Shown: in pieces, positions 25,420 through 36,516 of the stretch
Layout of the letters: the number at the start of each line of letters is the position of its first letter
Position numbering within the stretch: position 1 is the first letter of the stretch
DNA from: Lycocorax pyrrhopterus obiensis
Lineage: Eukaryota; Chordata; Aves; Passeriformes; Paradisaeidae
Assembly: GCA_014706295.1 (NCBI GenBank)
Contig: JACSVZ010000002.1
Coordinates: 49,564,717 to 49,628,716, forward strand
Direction of reading: 5' to 3'
Length of the DNA stretch: 64,000 nucleotides
The notes under the pieces: model-generated
What the model saw: the letters and a program-made list of their open reading frames with translations, nothing else
Database searches by the model: none
What the model was told of the DNA's origin: nothing
Position numbers and translations under genes: made by a program

Positions 25420-27807
25420 GGAGGTGGAGGACAGAGAGTCTTGAAACTGTAAGATGTTAAACAAATAGATGCATCCTACATGCCGCTAGGATTCTACTGG
25501 ATATTGTCTGTATGGTTTAATTAACAATAACTGTCCACCCCCTGTTTTGCTGCTAATGTAATCTCAAAAGCTCTACACTAATTCCACTTGCAGATTTTAT
25601 GGTAACATTTAAATTAAAATGAGTATATGTAACTACACATTCAATGCGGATTTAATAAGGTGGTTATAGGTTCATTAAATAGCAATTGATTATTAACCCT
25701 TTGCTGGCCTACAGATGTGAATATTTGGTAAAGAATGGTGTATTCTAGAAAATGCAATCTGCTCAGTAAGATAACTTCTTATCTGGCTCCCTAACTTATC
25801 AGGCTAAACCATTTTGTGCATTCAGTAGTGAACATAGGGTGAAAGCTGTAGCAAAATGCCCATCATGTTCACTATGAGCAATAGGTTTTATAATATGATG
25901 GTTTTGCAGTGTATAGTGGCAAGTGGATTTGTCCTGACTAGGAAAACGGTTGATATATTAAAATATATTGGTAGTAATAAAATTACATTTTCTTCCATTT
26001 TATTGATGTTGTGAACGTAGTTGGAAAGATCCTCTCTAATTCACGTGCTTCAGAATGTGGTTCAGGAAGCATAAATCTGATGGGAAGCCAATAGAACGTG
26101 CCTAATAGCACAGCTCAGCCCCCAGCAGACAAAAGCAGTGCTCTGCCCACACTCATCTGCTCAGCTCAGGGTAGGTTCCACATTTAGTGACAAATGACAG
26201 GGGAAGCACTTGATAAGGTCAGGATGATACTAAGGTACACTCAGAAGTGGGGCCCATTATGCAAAGTGTGTTACTACCCATCAACTTCTCATGTTATCTG
26301 AGATTCAAAAAAAAAAAGTCCAAAAACCTGTTCACTTTCTCCTTAATTCTTAATAATCCTACTTTACATGTCTTTGGACTTCTTACTATTGCCACTGAAC
26401 TGGAAAGCATCACTTAAAATGTCTGTTCGCAATATTTTTCATGAAGAGGGTTTGGAGAATCCCAGTTCCATTATTCAGACTAAACAAGACTTCAGGTAAC
26501 TTCTTCACTGTTGTGTGATACTAAAGTTTACTAGGCTCCAAGGCTGATTAAACCAATGTTAACCCAAACTGGAAAAATTTTAAGACCATTACCCAGATCA
26601 GAAAAAGCATTCATCAGTAACCCAACCTTTTAACAAGCATTACCAACCAAGATATTACATAGCAAGAAGGTGGTGCTCTTTAGCATTTCATTGTACAGAT
26701 AACACTGCCTGCTTGAAAGCAGCTGATTACCATTGTCCACTGTGCTCTGCAGCTATACAGATAGCACCATTTTTTGAATCTTGCTTCAAGAACTGAATAA
26801 CAAAGAAGAAAACAAACAAAAGACAATTGCACTGAAAAGAACATGCAATAACTCCCAAACCCCACTGTATATTCCCCAGGCCTGACATTTTCAGAGACAG
26901 CTGAGGTGCATGTAGAGTTTCTACCAAGTAATTGAACGGTTGTCCTCTAAATTTCCTAAGAACAATCTCTATTGATTACTGGTTCAGCCAGCACAGAACC
27001 AATTTATTTTGTCCCATTTCATAAAAACAGAAACAAAAGCCTTCCTCTTACCCAGGTGAAGAGGTGCACAGGACAGGAACTTCACAGCTTCATCCTCATA
27101 ACCTGCTTGCTCCAGCCCACAGATCTGAACTCAGGCTATATCGCGCTACTAATGGAATAATCAGGCCCCTCACACCTAATAAAGTACAACTTTTATTAAC
27201 TTAATTCAAGTAATTCCCTTGTGCATGTGCAATTCTTGAGCTCAGTTATAATGACTTTAATGAAGAAAGAAAATCTTTTGCTAGTTAAATGCCAAACGTG
27301 CTTTTTCCTTAAAGTTTTTCTTCTACTTTCATTAACAAGCTCCCTTTCCAAATAGCTATGTGCGTGTAAACAGTGAACTCGGATCCGCATATCCAATTAA
27401 ACCACCTCATACAATCACAGCATGCCTTGGGATCAGCCCTTCAGACATGAGATTTTTGAGATTAGTGGTATAAAGCCTTGTTTCTTCCTCCAAATTTGAG
27501 AAAAAGATCATTTTACATTCCAGATAAATGAACTCATTGCCAGAATATCCTTCTTAATTGCTCCAATGACAGCAAGCAGGACAGACATCCTAATGTGCTA
27601 AGAGACTCTGCAAAAATATAACCCATTCTTTGCATTGTACTTATTAGGCTTGCTAAACTTTAGAACACTTGCTAGCTCGTAAATATTAATTGCAGGAAAA
27701 GTTCTGGAAGTAATCGTGAAATTTGGGATCTCAATCCAGACCATCCAGGGTTAAACTAAAAGTGTCATCCCCTGGTCAGTAGGTTTCCTGTATCTCAGTG
27801 AAAGCAA

Positions 27808-27812
<5 letters not shown>

Positions 27813-27839
<27 letters not shown>
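27813..27839. repeat. Poly(A) run
   Basis: A 27-base A homopolymer, the longest in the window. The open frame across it at 27798 is only translated poly(A), giving a run of lysines. No flanking target-site duplication was noticed, so a retrocopy origin is unsupported. Confidence 0.9.
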
Positions 27840-28693
27840 GCTTTGTTTATTAACAGAAAAAAGATTCCCAAACACAACAACAAAGAAAAAAATAACCAGC
27901 CACCATTTCAAATATATTTTATCCAAATGGATGCCCTAAATTTAACCATGTTTGATGAAAGAAGCCATTATTCTTTTAATATCCTTTCTTCTGGGTAATA
28001 AAATCTGTTTTCTAGCAGATCTGACAAAGAAAGTAGACTGAAAACACCCTTATTTTGTTCCTGGCTTTATTTTATGCTTTGTGGATACACCGTTAACACC
28101 TCAAAAATTTCTTTGTGTCACACTTCAATAAACTTGACATCTTTAATAAAGCTTAAATTATACTTTACTTCTATTAAAACATTTTTCTCCTCTCTGGATC
28201 ACATCAGCCAAACTCATAGATTAGCATAGCCACTATGTCTACTCTGCTATATACAGTAAATGGAATTGATAAACACTCACCTGTCATATTTGTACATTTC
28301 TGTTAATGTCAAGACACACACTGCTTACTGAGTATCTCAAAGAAAAGGACTTAAACACATAAAGAAACTTCCTCTTTATTGGCTTTAGGCATTAGCTTAA
28401 CTGCAAATCCTTCAGAAATCACTTTTTGGCCTGCTGTTCTACAGTAGCTCCTCTGAATTCCAGAGGCCACCTCCTCAGCTCATAAGAATCACCTCTGTTT
28501 CACTGACATCAGCTGAGCTTAACAAACATGCAGAAGTGGAGGATCTCACCCCAGGGGCTGCTGTGCTATCAATTAGGGTGCATATTAGCAATGTGAAATA
28601 AGAATAGGAGAGCTTGACTTCACTTTTCTCCATATTTGTCTCAAAGTTGAAAAGGTGTTTGAAAGGCCTCATCTTGTTAATGAGCAGATTTTA

Positions 28694-29215
28694 TTAGAAT
28701 CATAAAATGGCTTGGATTGAAAAGGGCCTTAAAGATCTACTTCTAACCCCCGTGGCCTATTCTTTAATATCTAATCTAAACCTACCTTATTTTAGTTTGA
28801 ATCCATTCTCCCTTGTCCTGTCTTTACATGCTCTTTTAAAAAGTCCCTCTTCATCTTTCCTGTAGGCTCCCTTCAGGTGATGGAAGGCTGCAATTAGGTC
28901 ACCCCTTAGCCTTTTTTTTCCTGGCATAACAAACCCAATTCCCTCAGCCTTTCCTCATAAGAGAGAGCTCCATACCTCTAATCATCTTGGTGGCCCAGCT
29001 CTGGACTCATTCCAACAGGCCAAAGATCCTTCTGGGCTGGGGATCCCAGAGCTGGATACAGGTGGCAAAGCTGCCCACACTGCTTTGGATGCAGCCCAGG
29101 ACACGTTTGGCTTTCTGGGCTGTCAGTGCACATTGCCAGCTCATGTCCAGCCTCTCATCCACCAGCACCTTCAAGTCCTTCTGGGCAGTTTCAAGACTTC
29201 TTTAACCATTGGGTG
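28694..29215 (-). mobile_element. CR1 LINE 3' fragment, minus strand
   Basis: It begins at the left with AATCATAAAATGGCTTGGAT, the reverse complement of a mutated CR1 3' end, and proceeds through the usual reverse-strand landmarks: CTTCAGGTGATGGAAGGCTG (28873-28892), a CTCAGCCTTTCCTCATAAGA segment, GGCCCAGCTCTGGACTCATT, and CATGTCCAGCCTCTCATCCA near the right end. About 520 bases are present, covering the 3' untranslated region and the end of ORF2. The plus-strand open frames at 28987-29205 and 29126-29374 overlap or run out of this element and are not genes. Confidence 0.92.
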
Positions 29216-30124
29216 CCTTTGAGCAGTATGAACGACCTTCCATTTAAAATGAGTGTAATAAATCAGCAAAGACAATTTTTTTTAAAAAACAACATTTTTC
29301 CTTTTTATCAGAGTGAATGTTTTTTCTTCCTTCCACACAGGATTTCTTCCCTTCTGTACCATCAACAAGTTTAGTCTTCCACAAATCCACCACAGTAAAA
29401 CTGAGATTTCACTACCAAAGTGTTTCAGTGGGACTGACAAAATGAGTGACATCCATCAGAGAGGGGTGTTTAAAGGTATGGTGGTGAGTGTTAAAGATCC
29501 CATTGACATCCATTTGCATGATCTGCCTAATTTCGTAAATAGGCTCATCACTCACAAGAAAAGCAAATGTTCCAACTGCATGCCAGCATTTGCACAGCAC
29601 TGCCTCAGCCTACAGTACTTTACATGATGCTGAAAGAAATATGTTGTGTCTGCAAAACACAGCAGTCAAAAATGCAGGATTTAACTTAGCTCCCTAGTGT
29701 GCATGTGCTGTGACATAGCTTTTATTTACCTGTTTCCCCTCTCCTGAAACTCTTCACTCAGAAGGCATAGTAGGGAAATCATTAAGGGAAAAACACGTGT
29801 GAGTAAGAGGGTCCCTAACTTGTTTTATTCAGAAGCTGGATATGCATAGGGCGACTGTTCTGCACCAAAAGTTCATATGCAGTAGGAACAGTTCTAATGA
29901 TCATTTCTAATACAAAAACTATTTGCATTGTTTTAAGGAAATGGATGAAAAGTGATCATGAAAGAGCTTTCCAACAGAAATGGTGAACATGATTGCACAG
30001 AGAAACAATGAAACCTGAAATTCTGCATGCTTCCTTGATCACCCAAACTCAGAAATATGAGTCTGTTACCAGAACAGTGCAGTGAAAGTCTTCTAGTACA
30101 ATCAGAGGAACGAGGAATCCCTTT
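29216..30124. other. Unique non-coding stretch
   Basis: Lies between two CR1 fragments of opposite orientation. A 104-codon plus frame at 29313-29627 is overlapped by a 62-codon minus frame. Neither shows a recognisable domain. Nothing else was identified. Confidence 0.5.
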
Positions 30125-30410
30125 TTTTACAGAAGAGAACTAAAAAACTTGGCTAACCTAGTCTAAGGCTAAGGGCCATATGATTGCTGCCTATAAATAT
30201 ATCAGGGCGTGAGAGAAAGAATAGTAAGGAATGAAAAGAATTAATCAAAATAAGAACATTTGTACAAGAACTAATAGGTATAAAATTGCCAAAATAGATT
30301 TAGACTGAAGATTGTAAGAATTCGTCCAGCCTCCTGAGCTATGAGATTTTTAAATAGTAACAAAGGCAGAATAATGAACCACTTTCTAAAATGGAGCTTG
30401 AGAGGCTTCT
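30125..30410 (+). mobile_element. Ancient CR1-like LINE 3' fragment
   Basis: Degraded but collinear with the end of CR1 ORF2. CATATGATTGCTGCCTATAA at 30178-30197 corresponds to the ATATGATTGCTCTCTATAAA block. It is followed by a TATATCAGGG segment, then AGAACATTTGTACAAGAAC and a TTTAGACTGAAGATTG segment that match the usual order in old sauropsid CR1 families. The terminal octamers are lost. It belongs with the divergent copies at about 10.04 kb and 61.7 kb rather than with the younger avian copies. Confidence 0.7.
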
Positions 30411-31151
30411 GTGTAATGTTAGACTACAGAGCAGACTGTGAGGCTCTGAAAATCACCACTTGGGCACCTAAATGGGATTGCTCATAGTCATAGAAGGTGT
30501 CTGGGGGTAGCTGAAAAGTCAACTTCTTTTCCTCACTTATCTTAGAGATCTCTTCCTCTTTTACTCTCAGATTGCTTTGTGTTCCTAACTTGCAAGAAAT
30601 AGACAAGGTTACACATATTGGCACGCCTGTATTTGTGTGCTCTTGAACCGAGAACAACACAAAAACAGGTGAAGATGCAAATGCAAAAGATAGTCAGAGA
30701 TCACAGACAAAGAAAGCTTGCTGACACTGCAACATTCAGAATTCAAGAATGGATCAAAGCCATCAGCCTCTGGAAGGAAATCATACTGCTAATGTTCCCA
30801 TTCAATCAGACAATGGATACATTTCCAGCTCAATTTGTTAAGTTTGAGTAAGAAGAAAAATAACAAGGACTAATGTTCCTGAACAAGGGAAATTATGCCT
30901 AAACTTCTCTGTAGAGGCACACTGTGGGAGAAAAAAACCACAAGCCTTGCTCTGAATGCTGCATTCCAGCCATCCTTACAAAGACTTCACATTTCTCCTG
31001 ACCTTAAGGGAAACATTTTCCTCAGGAGAAAGGAGCATTTGGAGCCAGGCTTTCCACAGCAATGGGTTCTACCATGAAAACAGTGGGCAGAAGGCCCCCA
31101 GGGGAAGCCCTCTGCAAGCATGAAGCAACACCTTCCCTGTTGGGACAAGGA

Positions 31152-31210
31152 AGCCCTGGAATCTTCTACAGCACGGCTTAAGCCCCAGGAATATTCTATA
31201 GCATGGTTTA
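31152..31210. repeat. 29/30-bp tandem duplication
   Basis: Copy one (31152-31180) and copy two (31181-31210) share the order AGCCC, GGAAT, TTCTA, AGCA and a final GGYTTA, with several substitutions and one indel. The divergence suggests an older slippage event than the one at 4624. Confidence 0.8.
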
Positions 31211-32807
31211 ATTGGAGTGTTTCTTCATAAGAACAGCCACTTGATTTAAGCTGGAGCTTCTCTTAAGTTATTTGCATTGAGAGAATGTTGCATGAGGATG
31301 ACATGCATAAGGTACCACAAGCACTGTTGGTAACAGGGCAGAAGGGGGCCCTGTGTGCCACACAGTTATCTTGGATGCAGAGCCATTCACTTTTGGCGCA
31401 TTTAGAGGAAGACAGATATAGAAAGGTTAAAACAGAGCAGTGGGAAACAATCCTCGTGGCTTTTTCCTCTTTGTTTCCAAAAGTTAGTCTTGTGCTTGCA
31501 TGCACAAGTCTGCAGACGTTGTTGTGGTACACACCTCCCTCTCTGCCCTTACACAGTATATTACCAGCTAAGACTGAGGATTCAAGTGAATCCAAAACCT
31601 GAAACTGAGGAGTTTACAAAACAGAATAAATGTTAGAGCTAAGAAGCAACCTTACGTGCCTCCTAACTTACAGACTGCTGAGCAGGCACTGCTGATGCTA
31701 AAATGTTTATTAACATGCTCTGCCAGGATATCAAGTAGGTATCTTCTCTATTCCTGAGGTCACATTCTTTTTGACTGTGCTGTCAGACAACAAGATTAGC
31801 CGAAAAGCCTGTAGGTATCATGTCTGAATTCATAGGCTCAAATATCTTGCAGATGAGGATTTCAAGAGCAGGTGGTCAGCTCATAAAATCCTGATTCACG
31901 TCAGCAGGCCCTCTCCTCCTTTGAGAAGTTTCTGCCCCCTCCCTCCTCTCCAACTCTCTGGGCTGGGGATGAGTGTGCCTAGCCCTTTGAAAGCATACCA
32001 AATACACTCTTCAATGTGTTTGGTACAGTCTCTCAGCACAAAAATCTGCAGCTGTTCCAGAGATGACGAGGCAGGCTTAGGGCAGGGACTAGGCAGATCT
32101 GAAATTGTTGGCATCTTAATTTACAGGGCCTTAATCATCTACATGCAAACCTGAAGGACTACAGATAGAAAGGTTAAAAAATTTAAAAAGCAGAGGAGAA
32201 GTGGCATCAAAAACCCCAGTATTTTCTCCATCATTTTTTAATTTGATTTTTTTCCCAAAATGCTCACGATTGGCCAAGGTAACTGATGTTGATCTATGAA
32301 TAAGACTGTGCTGAAATTACAATGGTTGGCCCTTTTAGATAGCAATTAACAGAAAATTGTCATTACAGAGCCCTCTGTGACAGAACTTTGTGTAAGTGGC
32401 CAAAACCACAGGATACATTTCATAATGATCCCAGCCATTATATGAAAATGGTTTTGGCATTGAAAACATGGACAAATAGGGAAAAAATATAGTAACTCTC
32501 GTTCTTAAATGTTTTGTAGGTTTTGATTGATTGTGTTTGGTTTTGTTTCCTCGATCCCCCTCCCCCCAAGTGAGGTAGCATTTTATTTATGGGGCTGAAT
32601 TTCCAATATTTTTTAAATGGTCTGCTTTAAATTCAAGTTTGAAAGTAACACACAACTCTATGTCTTTTCCAAGTCTGCAAACCTTTCTCTCTCACCTCTT
32701 CTTCCATTCCTGAGGGAGAGAAAGTAGCAAAGAGAAAGTTTGCTTCCTTCCTGATCCCCCTACAGGGTCACACAGTTCTTGCCAACAGCTTATTGTTAAG
32801 AAGCCTT

Positions 32808-32823
32808 TGCTCCCTCTGCTGGC
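32808..32823 (-). promoter_or_regulatory. Candidate CTCF site
   Basis: The minus strand reads GCCAGCAGAGGGAGCA. Its core CCAGCAGAGGGAGC matches 13 of 14 positions of the CTCF core CCASYAGRKGGCRS; the exception is A for C at position 12. CTCF is the zinc-finger factor that anchors chromatin loops and boundaries. Orientation is minus, so a loop anchor here would face left. Binding is inferred from the motif alone. Confidence 0.4.
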
Positions 32824-34646
32824 TATTCTATCCTGATATAGCACCAAAATTAAGAGTATCTGTCATTTCAATGACAAAGTTTCAACGAACCAAACATAGA
32901 TAAACACAAAATCCACAGTCGTCCTCTACATAGCCTTCGAGTAAATCCAATTTGCATTTATGTAATCTGGCAGAATCACTTTATTCTCATTAACTTTGCT
33001 GGATACGCCTTTGTCTCTAAAAAGATGTAGTGACAATACCACTTCATATTTAAAATGCACTCTGTTTATTTGCTTTGCTTTTGATATTTACACCTGGAAA
33101 CTAGTCCTGGGCACATACAGTTGGAACACCTGCATGTACTTGTCCAGAGGATGCATTGAGCACAGATGGATGTGGCCTGTGGTAAGTGACAAGGACCCAC
33201 CACAGAGCCCAGCTTCTCTTTCAACTGTATCACAACAAAATAAAACTGGAGAACTTTTCTCTGCTTATGGCAAGAATCGTAGTTTCTCTATGAACTAAAG
33301 TTTAGTTCAGTAATAAAGAGGATTTGCAACAAAGACATTCTTTTGGCTTTTATCAGACAAAAGGAAAAAAGTAATTGCAGTGGCATGCCATGGAAAAAAT
33401 GATAACAGCAGAATTGTTCAATGTTCTGCTACAAGATGCAACTGTGTCGGTGGTTTTTTTCCCAGAAACTACTCTTTATGTCATGATGTGTGCTGCTTTT
33501 GTTTTTATCCTGGTTTCAGGCAGTTTCACTTGGCATCTCAAATTTTTGAACCCATTGGTTATTTCTCTTATTCAAGAAGATAATAAGAATCTGCATCTAT
33601 CAATAATGTTTTTGGTCTGAAGCCAGCATGACTTTGGAACCTGCTTATATGTTCCCAAATGAATCCCCATCCCCTTAACCACAGAAGTTGCACCAGGGGA
33701 AGTGTCAGAAGTCGTGCAGGTTTCTGGATGACGCCAGTGGTGGGGGGAATAAGGCAGACAGAGAAGAGAGGCCTCACAGCAAAACATTTCATTGCCTTCC
33801 ATGGGCAAATTCATCTACTTAGGACTCAACACAGTAAAGATTAAGCCTTGACAACTTTCTGTTCTGGAGAGGGAAATAAAACCCCTTCATCTACTAGGAC
33901 ACAAAGTATTAATAGAGTTCCTCTTGATCTGACAACTATTGCTAAAAGGAAGTGTCAGCTCCAGTTCGACATCACAGATTTATGTTTCTGAGTCTAGAAT
34001 AATCACTGTTCAAGCACCACTAGTCTTCTTTCCTCCTTCTCATTTTGTTAAATGGACAGGTTGAAAATATACTTGGCTTTTGTCCACAGACCCTTCTATT
34101 ATCCTGGTAAGAGGTTCAAGTACAAACAAAAACCAGTAAGGCCTTAAATCGATTTTTAAAAACTCCAACCATCAAAAAAGAACCAAAAAATGCATGCTCA
34201 CTTCAAAAAAGACGGTCTGGCAGGATTTTCTCCAAGGCACTGACAGGAGTCGAGTTCCTTCTGGTTGCCCATATATCACAGCAAAGTCATGGGGTATTTC
34301 AGCTGAAGATGAAAAAACCCCAGTCACTTCTCCTAGTCTTCCCACAGACTTCTCCCATCACTGAGGGGGAGCCAAACTGGATTCCACATCACACTGTAGA
34401 GCTGCAGCTGGAGCCACAGTGTGGGCATGCTTGAGCCCCACTCCAGCACAGAGGAAAAAACAAAGAGAAAGAATTCAGGCTGCTATTTCCTGAGCAGCTT
34501 GTTCATTTGAGTCGTTGTGGTGTGTTGCACTGCTGACAAATGGTGAAGTTGGTCTAACCACAGCCCCCGTGCTATGCCACCTTCCAAACTCTGTGGAACA
34601 CATGCCTAACAGCATGGCTGTACTTCAGGAGCTTTTAAACAAAGGA

Positions 34647-34730
34647 GATATACATATATACACATATATATCTATATATATGCATATATATGTGTGTATA
34701 TATATATATATACGCATACGCACACATGTA
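34647..34730. repeat. AT-rich palindromic microsatellite
   Basis: Alternating TA steps mixed with CA/TG steps: ATATACACATATATATC, then ATATATGCATATATATGTGT, then a pure TA run, then GCATACGCACACATG. The self-complementary purine-pyrimidine alternation could extrude as a cruciform. It is probably highly length-polymorphic. Confidence 0.9.
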
Positions 34731-36420
34731 TAACTCCTAGAAGGGTTTAATGATGTGTATTACAAGACTGGCTGGTCCTGAAAGTTGAACAGAAAATATT
34801 GAAATAAATCCCAGAGAAGGTAGAGTCTAGAGTCAATAACAAGAGATAAATGATGCAGTCACAGGGTTACAATAGATCTATTTCTTCTCAGGTACACTTT
34901 TTCTCTTATATTGCACCCACATAATAAACAATTTATACATGTCACAGCTATATAACCTTGTCCATGGCAAAAGAAACCACTGGCACATAATGTGACAGAC
35001 TAAAAATGAGCCTGAAAAATCCCATACGCAACTGAAACAAGATTTTCCCCATGAAAAAGTAGCAAGAACTTTGAAAAGCTTGAGAAATGCAATGACCCAG
35101 TTGAGATTTCTCCAGAACTGAAGATCTAACACAGTCTGTTTCTACAGGGGGCAAACTGAAATCTTTACTGACTCCATGTCATCAGAGCCATGCTTTTAAA
35201 ACAACCTGAAGAAGTTTAGATCATGCTGTGTTTTAGCAAGATCTGTGTTCCCTTCCAACTGTACCAGTTCCTGCAGACTGCAGACCAGTGATGTTAACAA
35301 GCCTTTTAGGTATTTCTTATACCTGGATGTCATACCATGTGAAAAGATATGCTATTTAACACACTATGCATACAAGTACTCCCAAAGATAAAACCTTTGC
35401 CTCCCCTACACTCCTATTTAATCTTAACATTTCTCATGACAAAAGCTATTAGTTCAGTCTGTTGACAATGATAAACAATTCTAACTTGTGACTTTACCAC
35501 CGAACTGTTTCTGAAGATTTTTTTTTGACACATCAGAAGCCAGGCACTGCTCTCTAAGGTGTCTGCACATAAACCCTGAGCAATTTTGTTACCAGTAAAG
35601 TGTGCGAGGCTGTGGTACGTCAGCAACCATTAACAGATGCACTGGAGGAGTCACACGAGGCCATGAAATTCCATCTCAGAGCAAGGAATATGTATGCACA
35701 GAGAAAATCCACATTTTGAAACACATCTCCCTCAAAACAGCACTAAAATCGAAGTCAAATAAAAGCATGACCCATGCTCAGAAGTGGATGTAGTGGCTCA
35801 GACAGAGATTGCCTCCTGTGGATGTAAATGTACCATTAGTTTCATTAGCAACAGGATTTAAGCCCATGTCCAAGAAGTATTTCTGTATCAGGGTATTATC
35901 TATCCATCCACTTGCCAAGTATGCTGCAGGGCCATTCTCTGAAAGTGTCCATATCTATATTTTAACAGAGCCAAGCCTGTGGGGTCAACATGTATAAACT
36001 GACACTATGCCAACTTTGTCTTTTTGTGGAATTACACTGATTCAGAGCAGCTCCAGCTCGGATCCCTTGACTTTAATTGGAGCTTATATTCACTCTTTGA
36101 GTGTTTTGGTCATGCCTTTGGCTGAATGAGTTCCACACTGACTTGTGTAGCCTAGTGGAGATGATAACACTACTACTGCAATACTATCTTTTGCATCCCC
36201 TGAGTAGTTTTGGTGTTAATATTGTAACTAGCTTGTTGCATTTCTGACTTAAAGGGACATATTAATGTGTTAAAACTCCACACATCCTAATCTGAACATG
36301 CATAAAATCCACCAGAATTAATTAAAATGCTAAAACTGATGTATTTTTAAAAAGTCTTTCAAATAATTGAACAGAAGTCCTCCTGATATCCAGTAATCAT
36401 GTATGCTCCCTTGCCTCACT

Positions 36421-36516
36421 CCAAAGACATTTCTGCCGAGAAAATCCTGCTCGTTTGCAGGGAGAAGTCACTACCAAAGACATTTCTGCAATGAAATGCC
36501 TGCTAGTTTGCAGTCA
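36421..36516. repeat. 53-bp-period local duplication
   Basis: CCAAAGACATTTCTGC occurs at 36421 and again at 36474. Each copy continues with a GAAA, CCTGCT and GTTTGCAG segment over about 43 bases with a few mismatches. It looks like an old local duplication rather than a known repeat family. Confidence 0.85.

Larger units (their letters stand above)
23963..28693. other. Unique non-coding stretch with a GC-richer block
   Basis: Directly after the CR1 tail, 24000-24450 is visibly GC-richer than its surroundings and could be an unrecognised old repeat such as an LTR relic. No internal retroviral sequence or primer-binding site was seen. The rest is AT-rich. It includes poly(A) runs at 25401-25419 and 27813-27839 and a TAATTA-rich stretch (25510-25740) with the look of a conserved non-coding element. 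No gene was recognised. Confidence 0.5.

Noticed and set aside
27798..27998. Lysine-rich small protein
   Set aside because: The lysines are translated from a poly(A) run.
28987..29205. Plus-strand frame rich in tryptophan and serine
   Set aside because: It is antisense to the minus-strand CR1 at 28694-29215.
31263..31602. Opposed frames of 105 and 110 codons
   Set aside because: They occupy the same DNA on opposite strands, lack domains and show no transcript signals.
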